DNA from: Alphaproteobacteria bacterium
GTDB taxonomy: Bacteria; Pseudomonadota; Alphaproteobacteria; Micropepsales; Micropepsaceae
Assembly: GCA_017308475.1 (NCBI GenBank)
Contig: JAFKEU010000015.1
Span: forward strand, 1-47,128
DNA: 47,128 nt
Reading direction: 5' to 3'
Positions 1-10,778 of this stretch are shown here, in pieces. The stretch's first letter is position 1. The number at the start of each line of letters is the position of its first letter. The position numbers and the translations under genes were made by a program. The notes beneath the pieces were generated by a model, which saw only the letters and a program-made list of their open reading frames with translations, searched no databases and was not told the DNA's origin.

Positions 1-60
1 GGATCGCTGCGCGACCGTGTGGTGGCCGGGCCATGACAACAGGACAGGATGGCGGGGCTT

Positions 61-1137
61 CTACTTCTTATTCGCGCCGGGCACCGCGCTGCCCACGGGC
101 ACCGGCTCGCCGGTGGGGATGCGGGTGGAGTTGTTGCGGGTGATCATCCAATAGGGATACTGCGTCCTGTCGGCGCTGACCTCGTCGAGCCGCGCGATTT
201 CCTCCGCCGACAGTTCCAGGTCGATCGAGGCCAGATTGTCCTCCAGCTGCGCCATCGTCGTGGCGCCGATGATGGTGGAGGTGACGAAGGGCTTCTGCCG
301 CACCCAGGCCAGCCCGACCTGCGCCACCGACACGCCATGCGCCTTGGCGATCTTGCGCATCGCGACCACGGTGTGGTCGGCCTTGTCCTTGTCGATGGGC
401 GGGAAGTCGAAATTGGCGCGGCGTCCCGGCTCGACCGGCGCATCGCCGCCCGGCGTGTATTTGCCCGCCATATAGCCGCCCGACAGCGGGCTCCACACCA
501 GGCAGCCCACGCCTTCCTCGGCCATCATGGAGCCGTGCTCCTGTTCCAGGTCGCGGCCGGCCAGCGAGTAATAGGCCTGGTTGGTTTCGATCCGCGTCCA
601 GCCGTTCTTCTCGGCGATGCCGTTGGCCTTGACGATGCGCCAGGCTTCCCAGTTGGAGACGCCGAGATAGCGCACCATCCCCTGGCGCACCAGGTCGTCC
701 AGCGCGCGCATGGTCTCGTCCACATTGGTGATGATGTCGGTGTGGTGGACCTGATAAAGGTCGATATGGTCGGTCTTCAGCCGCTCCAGGCTGCGGCCGA
801 TGCTGTCCATGATATGGCCGCGCGATGCGCCGATGTCGTTGGGGCCGGGGCCCATGCGGCCGAACACCTTGGTGGCGAGGACATAGTCGCTGCGCGCCAC
901 GCCGATCTCCTTCAACGCGATGCCGGTCATCTCCTCGGAATCGCCGAAGGAATAGACATTGGCGGTGTCGATGAAATTGACGCGGGCTTCCAGCGCGCGG
1001 GCGATGAAGCTGGTGGCCTCCTTCTGGTTCAGCGTGCCGATGGCGCCGCCGAAATAGTTGCGGCCCGAAAAGGTCCAGGTGCCCATGCACAGCTGCGAGA
1101 CGTAAAGGCCGGTGCGGCCGAGACGGTTGTACTTCAT
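61..1137 (-). CDS. Aldo/keto reductase (Kv-beta/YghZ-like)
   Basis: NAD(P)H-dependent oxidoreductase with a TIM-barrel fold, predicted to reduce aldehydes or ketones in the cytoplasm; the substrate cannot be told. The 358-residue protein opens with the typical MKYNRLGRTGLYVS strand. The catalytic tetrad is visible as D57 and Y62 in FIDTANVYSFG, K90 in LATK and H131 or H132 in YQVHHTD. The length and the LCMGTWTF start resemble the potassium-channel beta-subunit/YghZ branch. It lies 15 bases downstream of the pirin gene on the same strand, so the two are probably co-transcribed. The start is the ATG at 1137. Confidence 0.93.
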   Translation of the reverse strand: MKYNRLGRTGLYVSQLCMGTWTFSGRNYFGGAIGTLNQKEATSFIARALEARVNFIDTANVYSFGDSEEMTGIALKEIGVARSDYVLATKVFGRMGPGPNDIGASRGHIMDSIGRSLERLKTDHIDLYQVHHTDIITNVDETMRALDDLVRQGMVRYLGVSNWEAWRIVKANGIAEKNGWTRIETNQAYYSLAGRDLEQEHGSMMAEEGVGCLVWSPLSGGYMAGKYTPGGDAPVEPGRRANFDFPPIDKDKADHTVVAMRKIAKAHGVSVAQVGLAWVRQKPFVTSTIIGATTMAQLEDNLASIDLELSAEEIARLDEVSADRTQYPYWMITRNNSTRIPTGEPVPVGSAVPGANKK

Positions 1138-1152
1138 CGAATGTCTCTGACG

Positions 1153-2022
1153 TTATTTGTTGGAGGGAAGTGGGATGAATTCCTTGTCGTCGCCGGGGAT
1201 CAGGCCGAATTTGCCGTCGATCCATTCCTGCTTGGCGCGTTCGATGCGCTCCTTCGAGGAGGAGACGAAATTCCACCAGATGTGGCGCGGCCCGTCCAGC
1301 GGCGCCCCGCCCAACAGCATCACGCGCGCGGGCGCGCCGGCATAAAGCGTGATCTCTTCGCCCGGCTCCAGCGCCAGCATCGCGCCGGGGCCATGCACTT
1401 CCGTCGGGCCGGTCTCGATCTCGCCGTCGATGACGAACAAGGCGCGCTCCTCATGGTCGGTGGAATAGGTGAGGGCGCCGCCCGCCTCGAACCGGGCATC
1501 GGCATAGAAGATGGGAGAAAAGACTTTCACCGGCGAGGTCAGGCCGAAGCCGGTGCCCGCGATCATGCGAAGCCGCACATTGTTTTCTTCTCTTTCCGGC
1601 AGGTCGGCGGCGGCGAAATGATGGAAGGCGGGCGGGGCTTCCTCATCGGCCTCAGGCAAGCCCACCCAGCTCTGGATGCCGTGCAGGCGATGGCCGGCGG
1701 CGCGCGCCTCAGCTCCCGTGCGTTCGCTGTGGGCGATGCCGCGTCCCGCCGTCATCCAGTTGACGTCTCCGGGCCTGATCTCCTGGACGCTGCCCAGCGT
1801 GTCGCGGTGCATCTGCGAGCCGTCGAACAGATAGGTGACGGTGGCAAGACCGATATGGGGATGGGGCCGCACATCGACGCCCCGGCCGGGCGGAAAATCC
1901 ACCGGCCCGAAATAGTCGAAGAAGACGAAGGGGCCGATGCTGCGCCGCGCCGCCTGCGGCAGCAGCCGGGTTACGAAAAATCCATCGCCCAGGTCGTGGG
2001 CTTTTCCGGTGATCGGGATCAT
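1153..2022 (-). CDS. Pirin family protein (bicupin)
   Basis: Pirin-like double-cupin protein of 289 residues. The N-terminal cupin carries the family's metal-ligand pattern: H54 and H56 in RPHPHIGL, then H98 and E100 in GIAHSE. Some bacterial pirins act as quercetin dioxygenases or redox-responsive regulators; which applies here is not visible. A C-terminal pirin domain follows from about residue 175. It is the first gene of a probable two-gene operon with the downstream aldo/keto reductase, and its ATG at 2022 is divergent from the metallo-beta-lactamase gene at 2089, with only 66 bases between them for both promoters. Confidence 0.93.
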   Translation of the reverse strand: MIPITGKAHDLGDGFFVTRLLPQAARRSIGPFVFFDYFGPVDFPPGRGVDVRPHPHIGLATVTYLFDGSQMHRDTLGSVQEIRPGDVNWMTAGRGIAHSERTGAEARAAGHRLHGIQSWVGLPEADEEAPPAFHHFAAADLPEREENNVRLRMIAGTGFGLTSPVKVFSPIFYADARFEAGGALTYSTDHEERALFVIDGEIETGPTEVHGPGAMLALEPGEEITLYAGAPARVMLLGGAPLDGPRHIWWNFVSSSKERIERAKQEWIDGKFGLIPGDDKEFIPLPSNK

Positions 2023-2088
2023 GGCTCCAGCCTAGCGGCGGCAGATCAAAAGCTCTAGTGTCCGCGCAAACAATCCGGGGAGGCATTC

Positions 2089-3198
2089 TTGTCGCGCAAT
2101 ATTTTTGCATCGGTATCTGTTGCCGCGTTGCTGGCCGTGGGCGTTTCGGGCCCCGCGGCGGCCCGCGACGATGCCCTGCAGATGGTATCCATCGACGTGG
2201 AAGGCGGCGGCGGAACTCTTTTCGTGACGCCCGACGGCCATTCCCTGCTGATCGATACCGGCAATCCCGAACAGAGCCGCGTCACCGGCGACAATCCCAG
2301 CAGCGCGCGCATCCAGAAGGCGGCCGCCGAGCTGGGCGTGAAGAAGATCGACTACCTGATCACCACCCATTATCACATCGACCATATTGGCGGGCTGGAA
2401 GGCCTGATGAAGCGGATGCCCATCGGCACCTTCATCGATCACGGCCCCAACCGCGAGACGACAGCCTCGACCCGGCCGGACGCGCCGCAGATCGATTTGA
2501 AGAACCCGCCGCCCAATTCCACCGCCGCCGGCTACAATCACTACCTGACGCTCATCAAGGGCCACCGCCATATCGTCGCCAAGCCGGGCGATGTGTTCCA
2601 TGTCGGCGGCATGACCGTGACCGTCGTGATGGCGGACGCCAAGCCCATCGCAAAGCCGCTGCCGGGCGCGGGCGAGGAAAATCCTTCCTGCGCGGGGATG
2701 GAAGCCATGGCCAACAATGGCGGCGAGGAGAATGCCCGCTCCACCGCGTCGATCATCTCATACGGCAAGGTGAAGATCGCCGCCTTCGGCGACCTGACAT
2801 GGGACCGGGAGAAAGACCTGTTCTGCCCCATCGACCGCGTCGGCAAGGTTGATGTGTACCTGGCGACCCATCACAGCACGGCCCTGTCGGGAAGCCCCGC
2901 GGCGGTGAACGCGATGGCGCCCATCGTGGCCATCGCCGGCAATGGCGCGCGCAAGGGCGCCGATCCCGTGCGGATGAAGACGATCGAGGAATCCCCGCGC
3001 ATCCAGGGCGTGTGGATGCTGCACACCTCCACCGCCAACCCCGGTGCCAACGTCAAGGACACCGACATGATCGCCAATCCCGTCACCGACCAGAGCCAGG
3101 ACAAGGCCTATGACCTGCGCCTTCGCATCGAGAAGGACGGCAAGATCACCGTGATCAACGAACGCAACGGATTCAACAAGACCTATCAGGCTCAGTAG
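2089..3198 (+). CDS. Exported MBL-fold metallohydrolase, copy 1 (TTG start)
   Basis: Metallo-beta-lactamase-fold hydrolase of 369 residues with a Sec signal peptide (about residues 1-25, ending near GPAAA), so it is predicted to be periplasmic. The zinc-binding motif THYHIDH sits at 93-99; a later FGDLTWD supplies the bridging Asp and ATHHST a further His. The arrangement resembles ComEC/Rec2-type MBL domains, but there is no membrane channel part. The TTG at 2089 is chosen because CCGGGGAGG lies 5 bases upstream and because it alone yields a full signal peptide. It is a tandem paralogue of the next gene, sharing an EGGGGTLFVTP block and an RNGF-KTYQ tail. The substrate is unknown. Confidence 0.9.
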   Translation: MSRNIFASVSVAALLAVGVSGPAAARDDALQMVSIDVEGGGGTLFVTPDGHSLLIDTGNPEQSRVTGDNPSSARIQKAAAELGVKKIDYLITTHYHIDHIGGLEGLMKRMPIGTFIDHGPNRETTASTRPDAPQIDLKNPPPNSTAAGYNHYLTLIKGHRHIVAKPGDVFHVGGMTVTVVMADAKPIAKPLPGAGEENPSCAGMEAMANNGGEENARSTASIISYGKVKIAAFGDLTWDREKDLFCPIDRVGKVDVYLATHHSTALSGSPAAVNAMAPIVAIAGNGARKGADPVRMKTIEESPRIQGVWMLHTSTANPGANVKDTDMIANPVTDQSQDKAYDLRLRIEKDGKITVINERNGFNKTYQAQ

Positions 3199-3218
3199 GA
3201 AATCCCAGGAGAAAGCCC

Positions 3219-4346
3219 ATGATCCGCAAGTCTTTCGCCGCCGCGCTTCTGGCGGGCGCATTTTCCATGCCGGCCCTGGCGGCCGAACCGGCGCTGAAGG
3301 TTGTCTCTCTGGACATGGAAGGCGGGGGCGGCACGCTGTTCGTCACGCCCGAAGGCACCTCGCTTCTGATCGATACCGGCTGGCCGTCGAATTTCGGCCT
3401 CCTGCCCTCGCCGGACGGCGCGAAGAACAGCGCCGACCGCATCGTGGCCGCGGCGAAGAAGCTGGGCGTGAAGAAAATCGATTATGTGATCATCACCCAT
3501 TACCACATGGACCATGCGGGCGGGGTGGTGGACCTGGCCAAGCGCATTCCCATCGGCACCTTTATCGACCACGGCCCCAATCAAGAGCATGCGGCGCCCG
3601 GCCAGAAGCCGGAATTCGGCTCGCCCGACCTGCTCTATCCCGAGTATCTGAAAGTGATCAAAGGCCACAGGCACATCGTCGCAAAGCCGGGCGAGGTGAT
3701 CCCCATGGGGTCGATGACCGACACCATCGTCGCCAGCGCCGGCAAGGTCCTGGCGAAGCCGCTTGCCGGTGCCGGCGCGCCCAACGCGGCCTGCAACACC
3801 GCCGAAGCCAAAAGCACCAAGCCGGAGGGCGGGATAGAGAACTCCGAATCCGTCGCCTCGCTGATCAGCTATGGCAAGGTGAGGATCGCCATGTTCGGCG
3901 ACCTGTCCTGGAAAAATGAATATGAGCTGTCCTGCCCCGCTGGAAAGCTGGGCCATGTGCAGGTGCTGATCGCCACCCAGCATGGCTCCTACATTTCAAG
4001 CAACCCGGCCTCGATCGCCGACATGAGGCCGGATGTCGCGGTGATGGGCTCCGGCGGCAAGAAGGGTGGCGACGAAGGCCCGATCAAGACCATCAAGGCT
4101 TCGCCCGGGCTGATGGGCTTCTGGCAGACCCATGAAAGCTTTGCCCATCCGGAATGGACGCCCGACAAGAATTATGTCGCCGACCTGAACCCGCCCAAGG
4201 ACAAAGTCGCGGCGATGGCCAAGCAGCTCTACACCACCCCTCCGGACATGGGCTACAACATCAGCCTGTCCATCACCAAGGACGGCAGCGTGACGGTCAC
4301 CAACAGCCGCAACGGGTTCAGCAAGACCTATCAGGTGGTCCGCTGA
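3219..4346 (+). CDS. Exported MBL-fold metallohydrolase, copy 2
   Basis: Second MBL-fold metallohydrolase, 375 residues, with a signal peptide cleaved near residue 22 (SMPALAA). It keeps the zinc site as THYHMDH at 93-99, FGDLSW as the Asp strand, and ATQHGS where copy 1 has ATHHST. It starts 20 bases after copy 1, with AGGAGA just upstream of the ATG, so the two form an operon. The copies align over their whole length and share the RNGFSKTYQ tail, so they come from a duplication. Copy 2 has extra residues before the C-terminal tail (around TPDKNYVADLNPP). No specific substrate is indicated. Confidence 0.9.
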   Translation: MIRKSFAAALLAGAFSMPALAAEPALKVVSLDMEGGGGTLFVTPEGTSLLIDTGWPSNFGLLPSPDGAKNSADRIVAAAKKLGVKKIDYVIITHYHMDHAGGVVDLAKRIPIGTFIDHGPNQEHAAPGQKPEFGSPDLLYPEYLKVIKGHRHIVAKPGEVIPMGSMTDTIVASAGKVLAKPLAGAGAPNAACNTAEAKSTKPEGGIENSESVASLISYGKVRIAMFGDLSWKNEYELSCPAGKLGHVQVLIATQHGSYISSNPASIADMRPDVAVMGSGGKKGGDEGPIKTIKASPGLMGFWQTHESFAHPEWTPDKNYVADLNPPKDKVAAMAKQLYTTPPDMGYNISLSITKDGSVTVTNSRNGFSKTYQVVR

Positions 4347-4379
4347 AGGGAAGGGGACCCGGCTTGGGAAAAACCGGGT

Positions 4380-4398
4380 GGCCCGCTGAAGGCGGGCC
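4380..4398. terminator. GC-rich hairpin between convergent genes
   Basis: GGCCCGC and GCGGGCC form a perfect 7-bp stem around a TGAAG loop between the stop of the second MBL gene and the stop of the convergent DUF952 gene. There is no U tract on either side, so intrinsic termination is uncertain. A second weaker stem (CCCGG/CCGGG) lies just before it. Confidence 0.4.
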
Positions 4399-4405
4399 AT
4401 GACGG

Positions 4406-4741
4406 CTAGAGCAAATCCGGCAGCACAAAGCGCCCCATCGCGTCCTTCGCGATGGGGCGCGCCCATTTCATGGCATCGCATGTCAGCGCGCCATACAGAT
4501 GGGGGAAATCCTCGCCGCGCGAGGGTGAATGTTCCCACTTCAGCGCATCGCCGCAGGCCGCCGGATCGACGGCGACCAGCATCAGGTCGTCCTGGCCCGC
4601 ATAATAAAGCCGCAGCGTCTCGGGTAATTGCGCGGCGGTGGAGAAATGCAGGAACCCGTCGGCACGGTCATGGGCTGAGCCGTGATAGTCGCCGCCGGCA
4701 GCTTCCCATTCGGCGCGCGGCACGATCTTGAAGATCAGCAT
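4406..4741 (-). CDS. DUF952 domain-containing protein
   Basis: Small cytoplasmic protein of 111 residues matching the DUF952 family across its whole length: an N-terminal IFKIVPRAEW strand, DGFLHFS in the middle, and HLYGAL near the end are the family's recognisable blocks. The biochemical role is unknown. It ends 59 bases from the convergent MBL gene. Directly upstream on the same strand is the AT-rich GIY-YIG gene, only 9 bases away, but the base composition changes sharply between them, so shared ancestry of the pair is unlikely. Confidence 0.88.
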   Translation of the reverse strand: MLIFKIVPRAEWEAAGGDYHGSAHDRADGFLHFSTAAQLPETLRLYYAGQDDLMLVAVDPAACGDALKWEHSPSRGEDFPHLYGALTCDAMKWARPIAKDAMGRFVLPDLL

Positions 4742-4750
4742 TTCAAACGT

Positions 4751-5410
4751 TTATTGCTTTGCATAAGCTAACGGGTACTTCGCCCGCAATTCTTCATCCT
4801 TTGCCACTAGTTGAGATCCAAATCTCGATTTAACAAATTCATCCCAGAGGACGCCGTATAGCCTCTTGCCGATCCACCAAATTGTGACAGGCAAGATATA
4901 CATGCACGCCAGAGCAACTACGAGGCCCGCCCACTCCGCTCGAGGAAATACTTCCATCCCCACTTTCACGACCAGATAATAGTACAGATAGCCCCATGCT
5001 ATTGGGAACGAGAGTAGGAGTGGGGTCGCAATTCTTCGTTCGAGACTTGTTGCGCCGATCTGGTTTTTAAAGGATTTGAATTCTTTGTCGCGCTCAGAAC
5101 GGGCGCGATCACTGCTTACTTCGAGCGCTATTCGCTCAATTTCGCAGACAACTGAGCTAGCGGGTAACCTGAAAAACTCCTGCCCGCCGCCCTGAACGCG
5201 GAACCGTTCGAATTTTCTATGGAGCAAACTCTCCAGTTGTCTAGCGTTGTCGGCTCTTATCGAATAAATCACATCAAAGCCCGCGTGAGAGCCGGTCGAT
5301 AGTTCTTTGACGCGGCGCTGGATGCTGCGGGTCGTCATCCCGATTTTGATTACTTCGTCCCCCGCCAGCTGCTGTCGAGGGCGAATGATGTAGACGAAAC
5401 CCGCAGACAT
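4751..5410 (-). CDS. Membrane-anchored GIY-YIG (T5orf172-like) protein
   Basis: Putative GIY-YIG nuclease-fold protein of 219 residues from the ATG at 5410; a TTG at 5428 would add six residues. The N-terminal domain (about 1-95) has GFVYII (GIY position), IKIGMT (YIG position), arginines at R28, R32 and R33, ESLLHRKF and GQEFFRLP, as in the T5orf172/MUG113 branch. A charged linker follows, then two predicted membrane helices at about 128-149 and 161-180, and a basic C-terminal tail. Fusion to membrane helices suggests a nuclease-like domain held at the inner membrane. Codon use and base composition are clearly AT-richer than its neighbours, pointing to horizontal acquisition. Function is unknown. 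Confidence 0.75.
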   Translation of the reverse strand: MSAGFVYIIRPRQQLAGDEVIKIGMTTRSIQRRVKELSTGSHAGFDVIYSIRADNARQLESLLHRKFERFRVQGGGQEFFRLPASSVVCEIERIALEVSSDRARSERDKEFKSFKNQIGATSLERRIATPLLLSFPIAWGYLYYYLVVKVGMEVFPRAEWAGLVVALACMYILPVTIWWIGKRLYGVLWDEFVKSRFGSQLVAKDEELRAKYPLAYAKQ

Positions 5411-5469
5411 ACTGCCCCCGTCCCACAAACGCTGGATGGCAATATAGCCTCATCAACTTGATTAGGTCA

Positions 5470-6897
5470 TCACGCCGCCGCCGCGGTTCCCCCGACCGTC
5501 AGCCCGTCGAGCCGCAGCGTCGGCTGGCCCACGCCCACCGGCACCGACTGGCCATTCTTGCCGCAGGTGCCCACGCCGGTGTCCAGCTTCATGTCGTTGC
5601 CGATCATCGACACCCGGGTCAGCGCCTCGGGCCCCGAACCGATCAGGGTGGCGCCCTTGATGGCCGCGCCCAGTTTGCCGTCCTCGATTCTGTACGCCTC
5701 GGTGCAGGAGAAGACGAACTTGCCGTTGGTGATGTCCACCTGGCCGCCGCCGAAATTCACCGCATAGATGCCTTTCTTCACGCTGCCGAGGATCTCCTTC
5801 GGGTCCCTGTCGCCCGCCAGCATGTAGGTGTTGGTCATGCGCGGCATCACCGGGCTGGCATAGGACTGGCGCCGCCCATTGCCGGTGGGCGCCACGCCCA
5901 TCAGCCGGGCGTTCTGGCGGTCCTGCATATAGCCTTTCAGAATCCCGTCCTCGATCAGCACGGTGCGATGGGTGGGCGTGCCTTCGTCGTCGATGGAGAG
6001 CGAGCCGCGCCGCCCGTCGATGGTGCCGTCGTCCACCACGGTCACGCCCGGCGCGGCGACGCGCTGGCCCAGGAGCCCCGCGAAGGCCGAGGTTTTCTTG
6101 CGGTTGAAATCGCCTTCCAGCCCGTGACCGATGGCTTCGTGCAAAAGGATGCCCGGCCAGCCCGGGCCCAACACCACCGTCATCTCGCCGGCGGGGGCGG
6201 GGACGGAAGAAAGATTCACCAGCGCCTGGCGCAGGGCTTCATCGACGCCCGCCTGCCAGTATGCGGGGTCCAGATAGGTTTCATAGCCGCCGCGGCCGCC
6301 GCCGCCATGGCTGCCCGATTCCTGGCGGCCGTTTTCCTCCACCACCACCGACACGTTCAGCCGCACCAGCGGGCGGATGTCGGTGTAATGCGCGCCGCCG
6401 GCGCGGATGATCTCGATGCGCTGCCACTCGCCCGACAGGCTGGCCGAGACCTGGCGCACGCGGGCATCCTTGCCCCGCGCATAGGCGTTCATCTCTTCCA
6501 GCAGCTTCACTTTCTTTTCGAAACTGGCGGTCAAAAGCGGATCATTGTCGGGATAGAGCTTGACGTTGGTGCGGGCAGGGGCGCCTGCGACGACGCCGCA
6601 ATAGCCCTGTGAGACAGCGCGCACCGTCGCGGCGGCGCGGGCGATCGCGTCTTCCGAGATGTCGCTGGCATGGGCGTAGCCGGTGGCTTCCCCCGCCACG
6701 GCGCGCAGGCCGAATCCCTGGCTGGTGTCGAAGCTGGCCGCCTTCAGCCGCCCATCGTCGAAGGAGAATGATTCGCTCTGGCAGAATTCCAGGAACAGCT
6801 CCCCGTCGTCGGCGCCCCGAAGCGCGTCGTCCACGCTTTGCTGCACGCGCGAGCGGTCCATGCCGGTACGGGTGAAAAACAGGTCGCGGTCAGCCAT
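5470..6897 (-). CDS. tldD: Metalloprotease TldD
   Basis: TldD subunit of the TldD/TldE (PmbA) heterodimeric metalloprotease, which degrades unfolded peptides and matures some ribosomal peptides. The 475-residue protein has the HEAIGH zinc motif at 253-258, the glycine-rich SGSHGGGGRGGYE block before it, and the Cys-containing VGTCGKNGQSVPVG segment near the C-terminus. The open frame extends upstream to 7080, but the family start MADRDLFF at 6897 is chosen because the extra residues look non-coding. It sits divergently from the cytochrome oxidase operon, a neighbourhood common in alphaproteobacteria. Confidence 0.95.
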   Translation of the reverse strand: MADRDLFFTRTGMDRSRVQQSVDDALRGADDGELFLEFCQSESFSFDDGRLKAASFDTSQGFGLRAVAGEATGYAHASDISEDAIARAAATVRAVSQGYCGVVAGAPARTNVKLYPDNDPLLTASFEKKVKLLEEMNAYARGKDARVRQVSASLSGEWQRIEIIRAGGAHYTDIRPLVRLNVSVVVEENGRQESGSHGGGGRGGYETYLDPAYWQAGVDEALRQALVNLSSVPAPAGEMTVVLGPGWPGILLHEAIGHGLEGDFNRKKTSAFAGLLGQRVAAPGVTVVDDGTIDGRRGSLSIDDEGTPTHRTVLIEDGILKGYMQDRQNARLMGVAPTGNGRRQSYASPVMPRMTNTYMLAGDRDPKEILGSVKKGIYAVNFGGGQVDITNGKFVFSCTEAYRIEDGKLGAAIKGATLIGSGPEALTRVSMIGNDMKLDTGVGTCGKNGQSVPVGVGQPTLRLDGLTVGGTAAAA

Positions 6898-7041
6898 GGC
6901 TGTCTCCAAACATGTGCGCGGGCGAACAAGCCATGCGCGGCAAAAAGCCCCGTACGGGGCGGGATCCGGGGCCAAGATATCGTGTGCCCGGGCAGTTCCG
7001 GCAAGCAGTGGAACGGCTTTTGGCGTTCCGGGCGGGCAGGG

Positions 7042-7078
7042 GTACGGTGGCCGGGCTGGCCCGGTGGGCCACCGTGCC
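7042..7078. repeat. Large GC-rich inverted repeat upstream of coxB
   Basis: GTACGGTGGCC pairs with GGCCACCGTGC (one G-T wobble), and a nested CCGGGC-TG-GCCCGG palindrome lies inside it. It sits in the tldD-coxB divergent intergenic region. It may be a transcript-end hairpin or a cis element; no protein site is recognised. Confidence 0.45.
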
Positions 7079-7118
7079 ATAAGGTCGCAATGACTTTAAG
7101 GGCTTAACCCCTCTAAAT

Positions 7119-7146
7119 CCCCGCCAAGAATCTGAAAATGGCGGGG
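7119..7146 (+). promoter_or_regulatory. Perfect inverted repeat in the coxB leader
   Basis: CCCCGCCA and TGGCGGGG form a perfect 8-bp stem with an A-rich 12-base loop, ending 35 bases before the coxB ATG. This is either a leader hairpin or a dyad operator for the oxidase operon. No T run follows it, so it is not a typical terminator. Confidence 0.45.
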
Positions 7147-7181
7147 AATTTCACCGCCCGCAGCATACGAGGTTGGCATCC

Positions 7182-9694
<2,513 letters not shown>

Positions 9695-9712
9695 GGGGAA
9701 ACCGGACGGCCG

Positions 9713-10642
9713 ATGTCACTCTCGCTTGTCGAACCCCGTGTCACCACTGTCGGCGATTTCTTCGCGCTGCTGAAGCCGCGCGTGATGAGCCTGGTGGTGT
9801 TCACGGGGCTGGCCGGGCTGGTCGCGGCGCCGGGACAGATCCATCCCCTGACCGCTTTCACCGCGCTCTTGTGCATCGCGGTCGGGGCAGGGGCATCGGG
9901 CTGCCTCAACATGGCCTATGATCATGACATCGACCGGCTGATGGCGCGTACCGCCACCCGGCCGATTCCCCGGGGCCGCGTTGCCCGCGAGGATGCGCTG
10001 GCTTTCGGCTGGGCGCTGTCGGTGGCGTCGGTGGCCACCATGTTCCTGTTCGTGAACATTCTGGCGGCGGGGCTCCTGGCCTTCACCATCTTCTTCTACG
10101 TGGTGGTCTATACGCTGTGGCTGAAGCGCCGCACGCCGCAGAACATCGTGATCGGTGGCCTGTCGGGCGCGCTGCCGCCGGCCATCGGCTGGGCCGCGGT
10201 GACCGGAAGCCTGTCGCCGGCGCCGCTGCTGCTGGTGGCCGTCATCTTCATGTGGACGCCGCCGCATTTCTGGGCGCTTTCGCTATGGCGTTCGGGCGAT
10301 TATGCCCGCGCCGGGGTGCCCATGCTGCCGGTGGTCAAAGGCAAGGCGAATACGCGTCTGCAGATACTGCTCTATTCGCTGGTGCTGGTGCCGCTGGGCG
10401 TGGTGCCCGCGTTGCTGGGGATCGGCGGGGTTCTCTATCTGGCGGCCAGCGCCGGGATCGGCCTGTGGTTCCTGTGGGAGGCGATTGCCGTCTTCCGCGA
10501 GACGGACGAGGTCAAGGAGCCTGCCGCCCATCGGCTTTTCGGCGTATCGCTGCTGTATCTTTCGGCGCTGTTCGCGGCCCTGATCGCCGAGAAGCTGATC
10601 GGGCTCGACTGGCTGTCGCTGCGGGCGGTGCTTGGCGCGTGA
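9713..10642 (+). CDS. ctaB: Protohaem IX farnesyltransferase (haem O synthase)
   Basis: UbiA-family membrane prenyltransferase converting haem B to haem O for the aa3 oxidase. The 309-residue protein has the family motif [21 protein letters not shown] with the conserved Asp residues for Mg-pyrophosphate, followed by several membrane helices; a second motif region contains [11 protein letters not shown]. It begins 18 bases after ctaD. Its stop codon overlaps the GTG start of the next small gene, indicating translational coupling. Confidence 0.95.
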   Translation: MSLSLVEPRVTTVGDFFALLKPRVMSLVVFTGLAGLVAAPGQIHPLTAFTALLCIAVGAGASGCLNMAYDHDIDRLMARTATRPIPRGRVAREDALAFGWALSVASVATMFLFVNILAAGLLAFTIFFYVVVYTLWLKRRTPQNIVIGGLSGALPPAIGWAAVTGSLSPAPLLLVAVIFMWTPPHFWALSLWRSGDYARAGVPMLPVVKGKANTRLQILLYSLVLVPLGVVPALLGIGGVLYLAASAGIGLWFLWEAIAVFRETDEVKEPAAHRLFGVSLLYLSALFAALIAEKLIGLDWLSLRAVLGA

Positions 10643-10761
10643 AGGACGACGATGCCGACCGCGCCCGCCGCAAACGGAATATCGCTCTCGCCCTGGTTCT
10701 GGGCGGGTTCGCTGTGCTTGTTTATCTCATGTCCATCGTGCAGTGGCGCGGCGGGCAATAA
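10639..10761 (+). CDS. CoxF-type small single-span protein (GTG start)
   Basis: A 40-residue protein beginning at a GTG that overlaps the ctaB stop (GTGA). It has a basic N-terminus (DRARRKRN) and one membrane helix (about residues 14-32, [19 protein letters not shown]), ending shortly after in QWRGGQ. Position between ctaB and coxC and the basic-helix pattern fit the CoxF-type small proteins found in alphaproteobacterial oxidase operons; their exact role is unknown. It is too short, and lacks the conserved periplasmic domain, to be the copper chaperone CtaG. Confidence 0.75.
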   Translation: MKDDDADRARRKRNIALALVLGGFAVLVYLMSIVQWRGGQ

Positions 10762-10778
10762 CATTGGGGCCTGATGCT

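Noticed and set aside
49..2058. A 669-codon plus-strand frame over the aldo/keto reductase and pirin genes.
   Set aside because: It is antisense to two clear genes and has no recognisable domain; long shadow frames are common at this GC content.
7093..7108. CtrA site upstream of coxB (TTTAAGGGCTTAACC).
   Set aside because: The two TTAA halves are separated by four bases, not seven.
10639..10761. N-terminal fragment of Cox11/CtaG.
   Set aside because: The 40-residue protein stops right after its single helix and lacks the Cys-containing copper domain; its pattern fits a CoxF-type protein.
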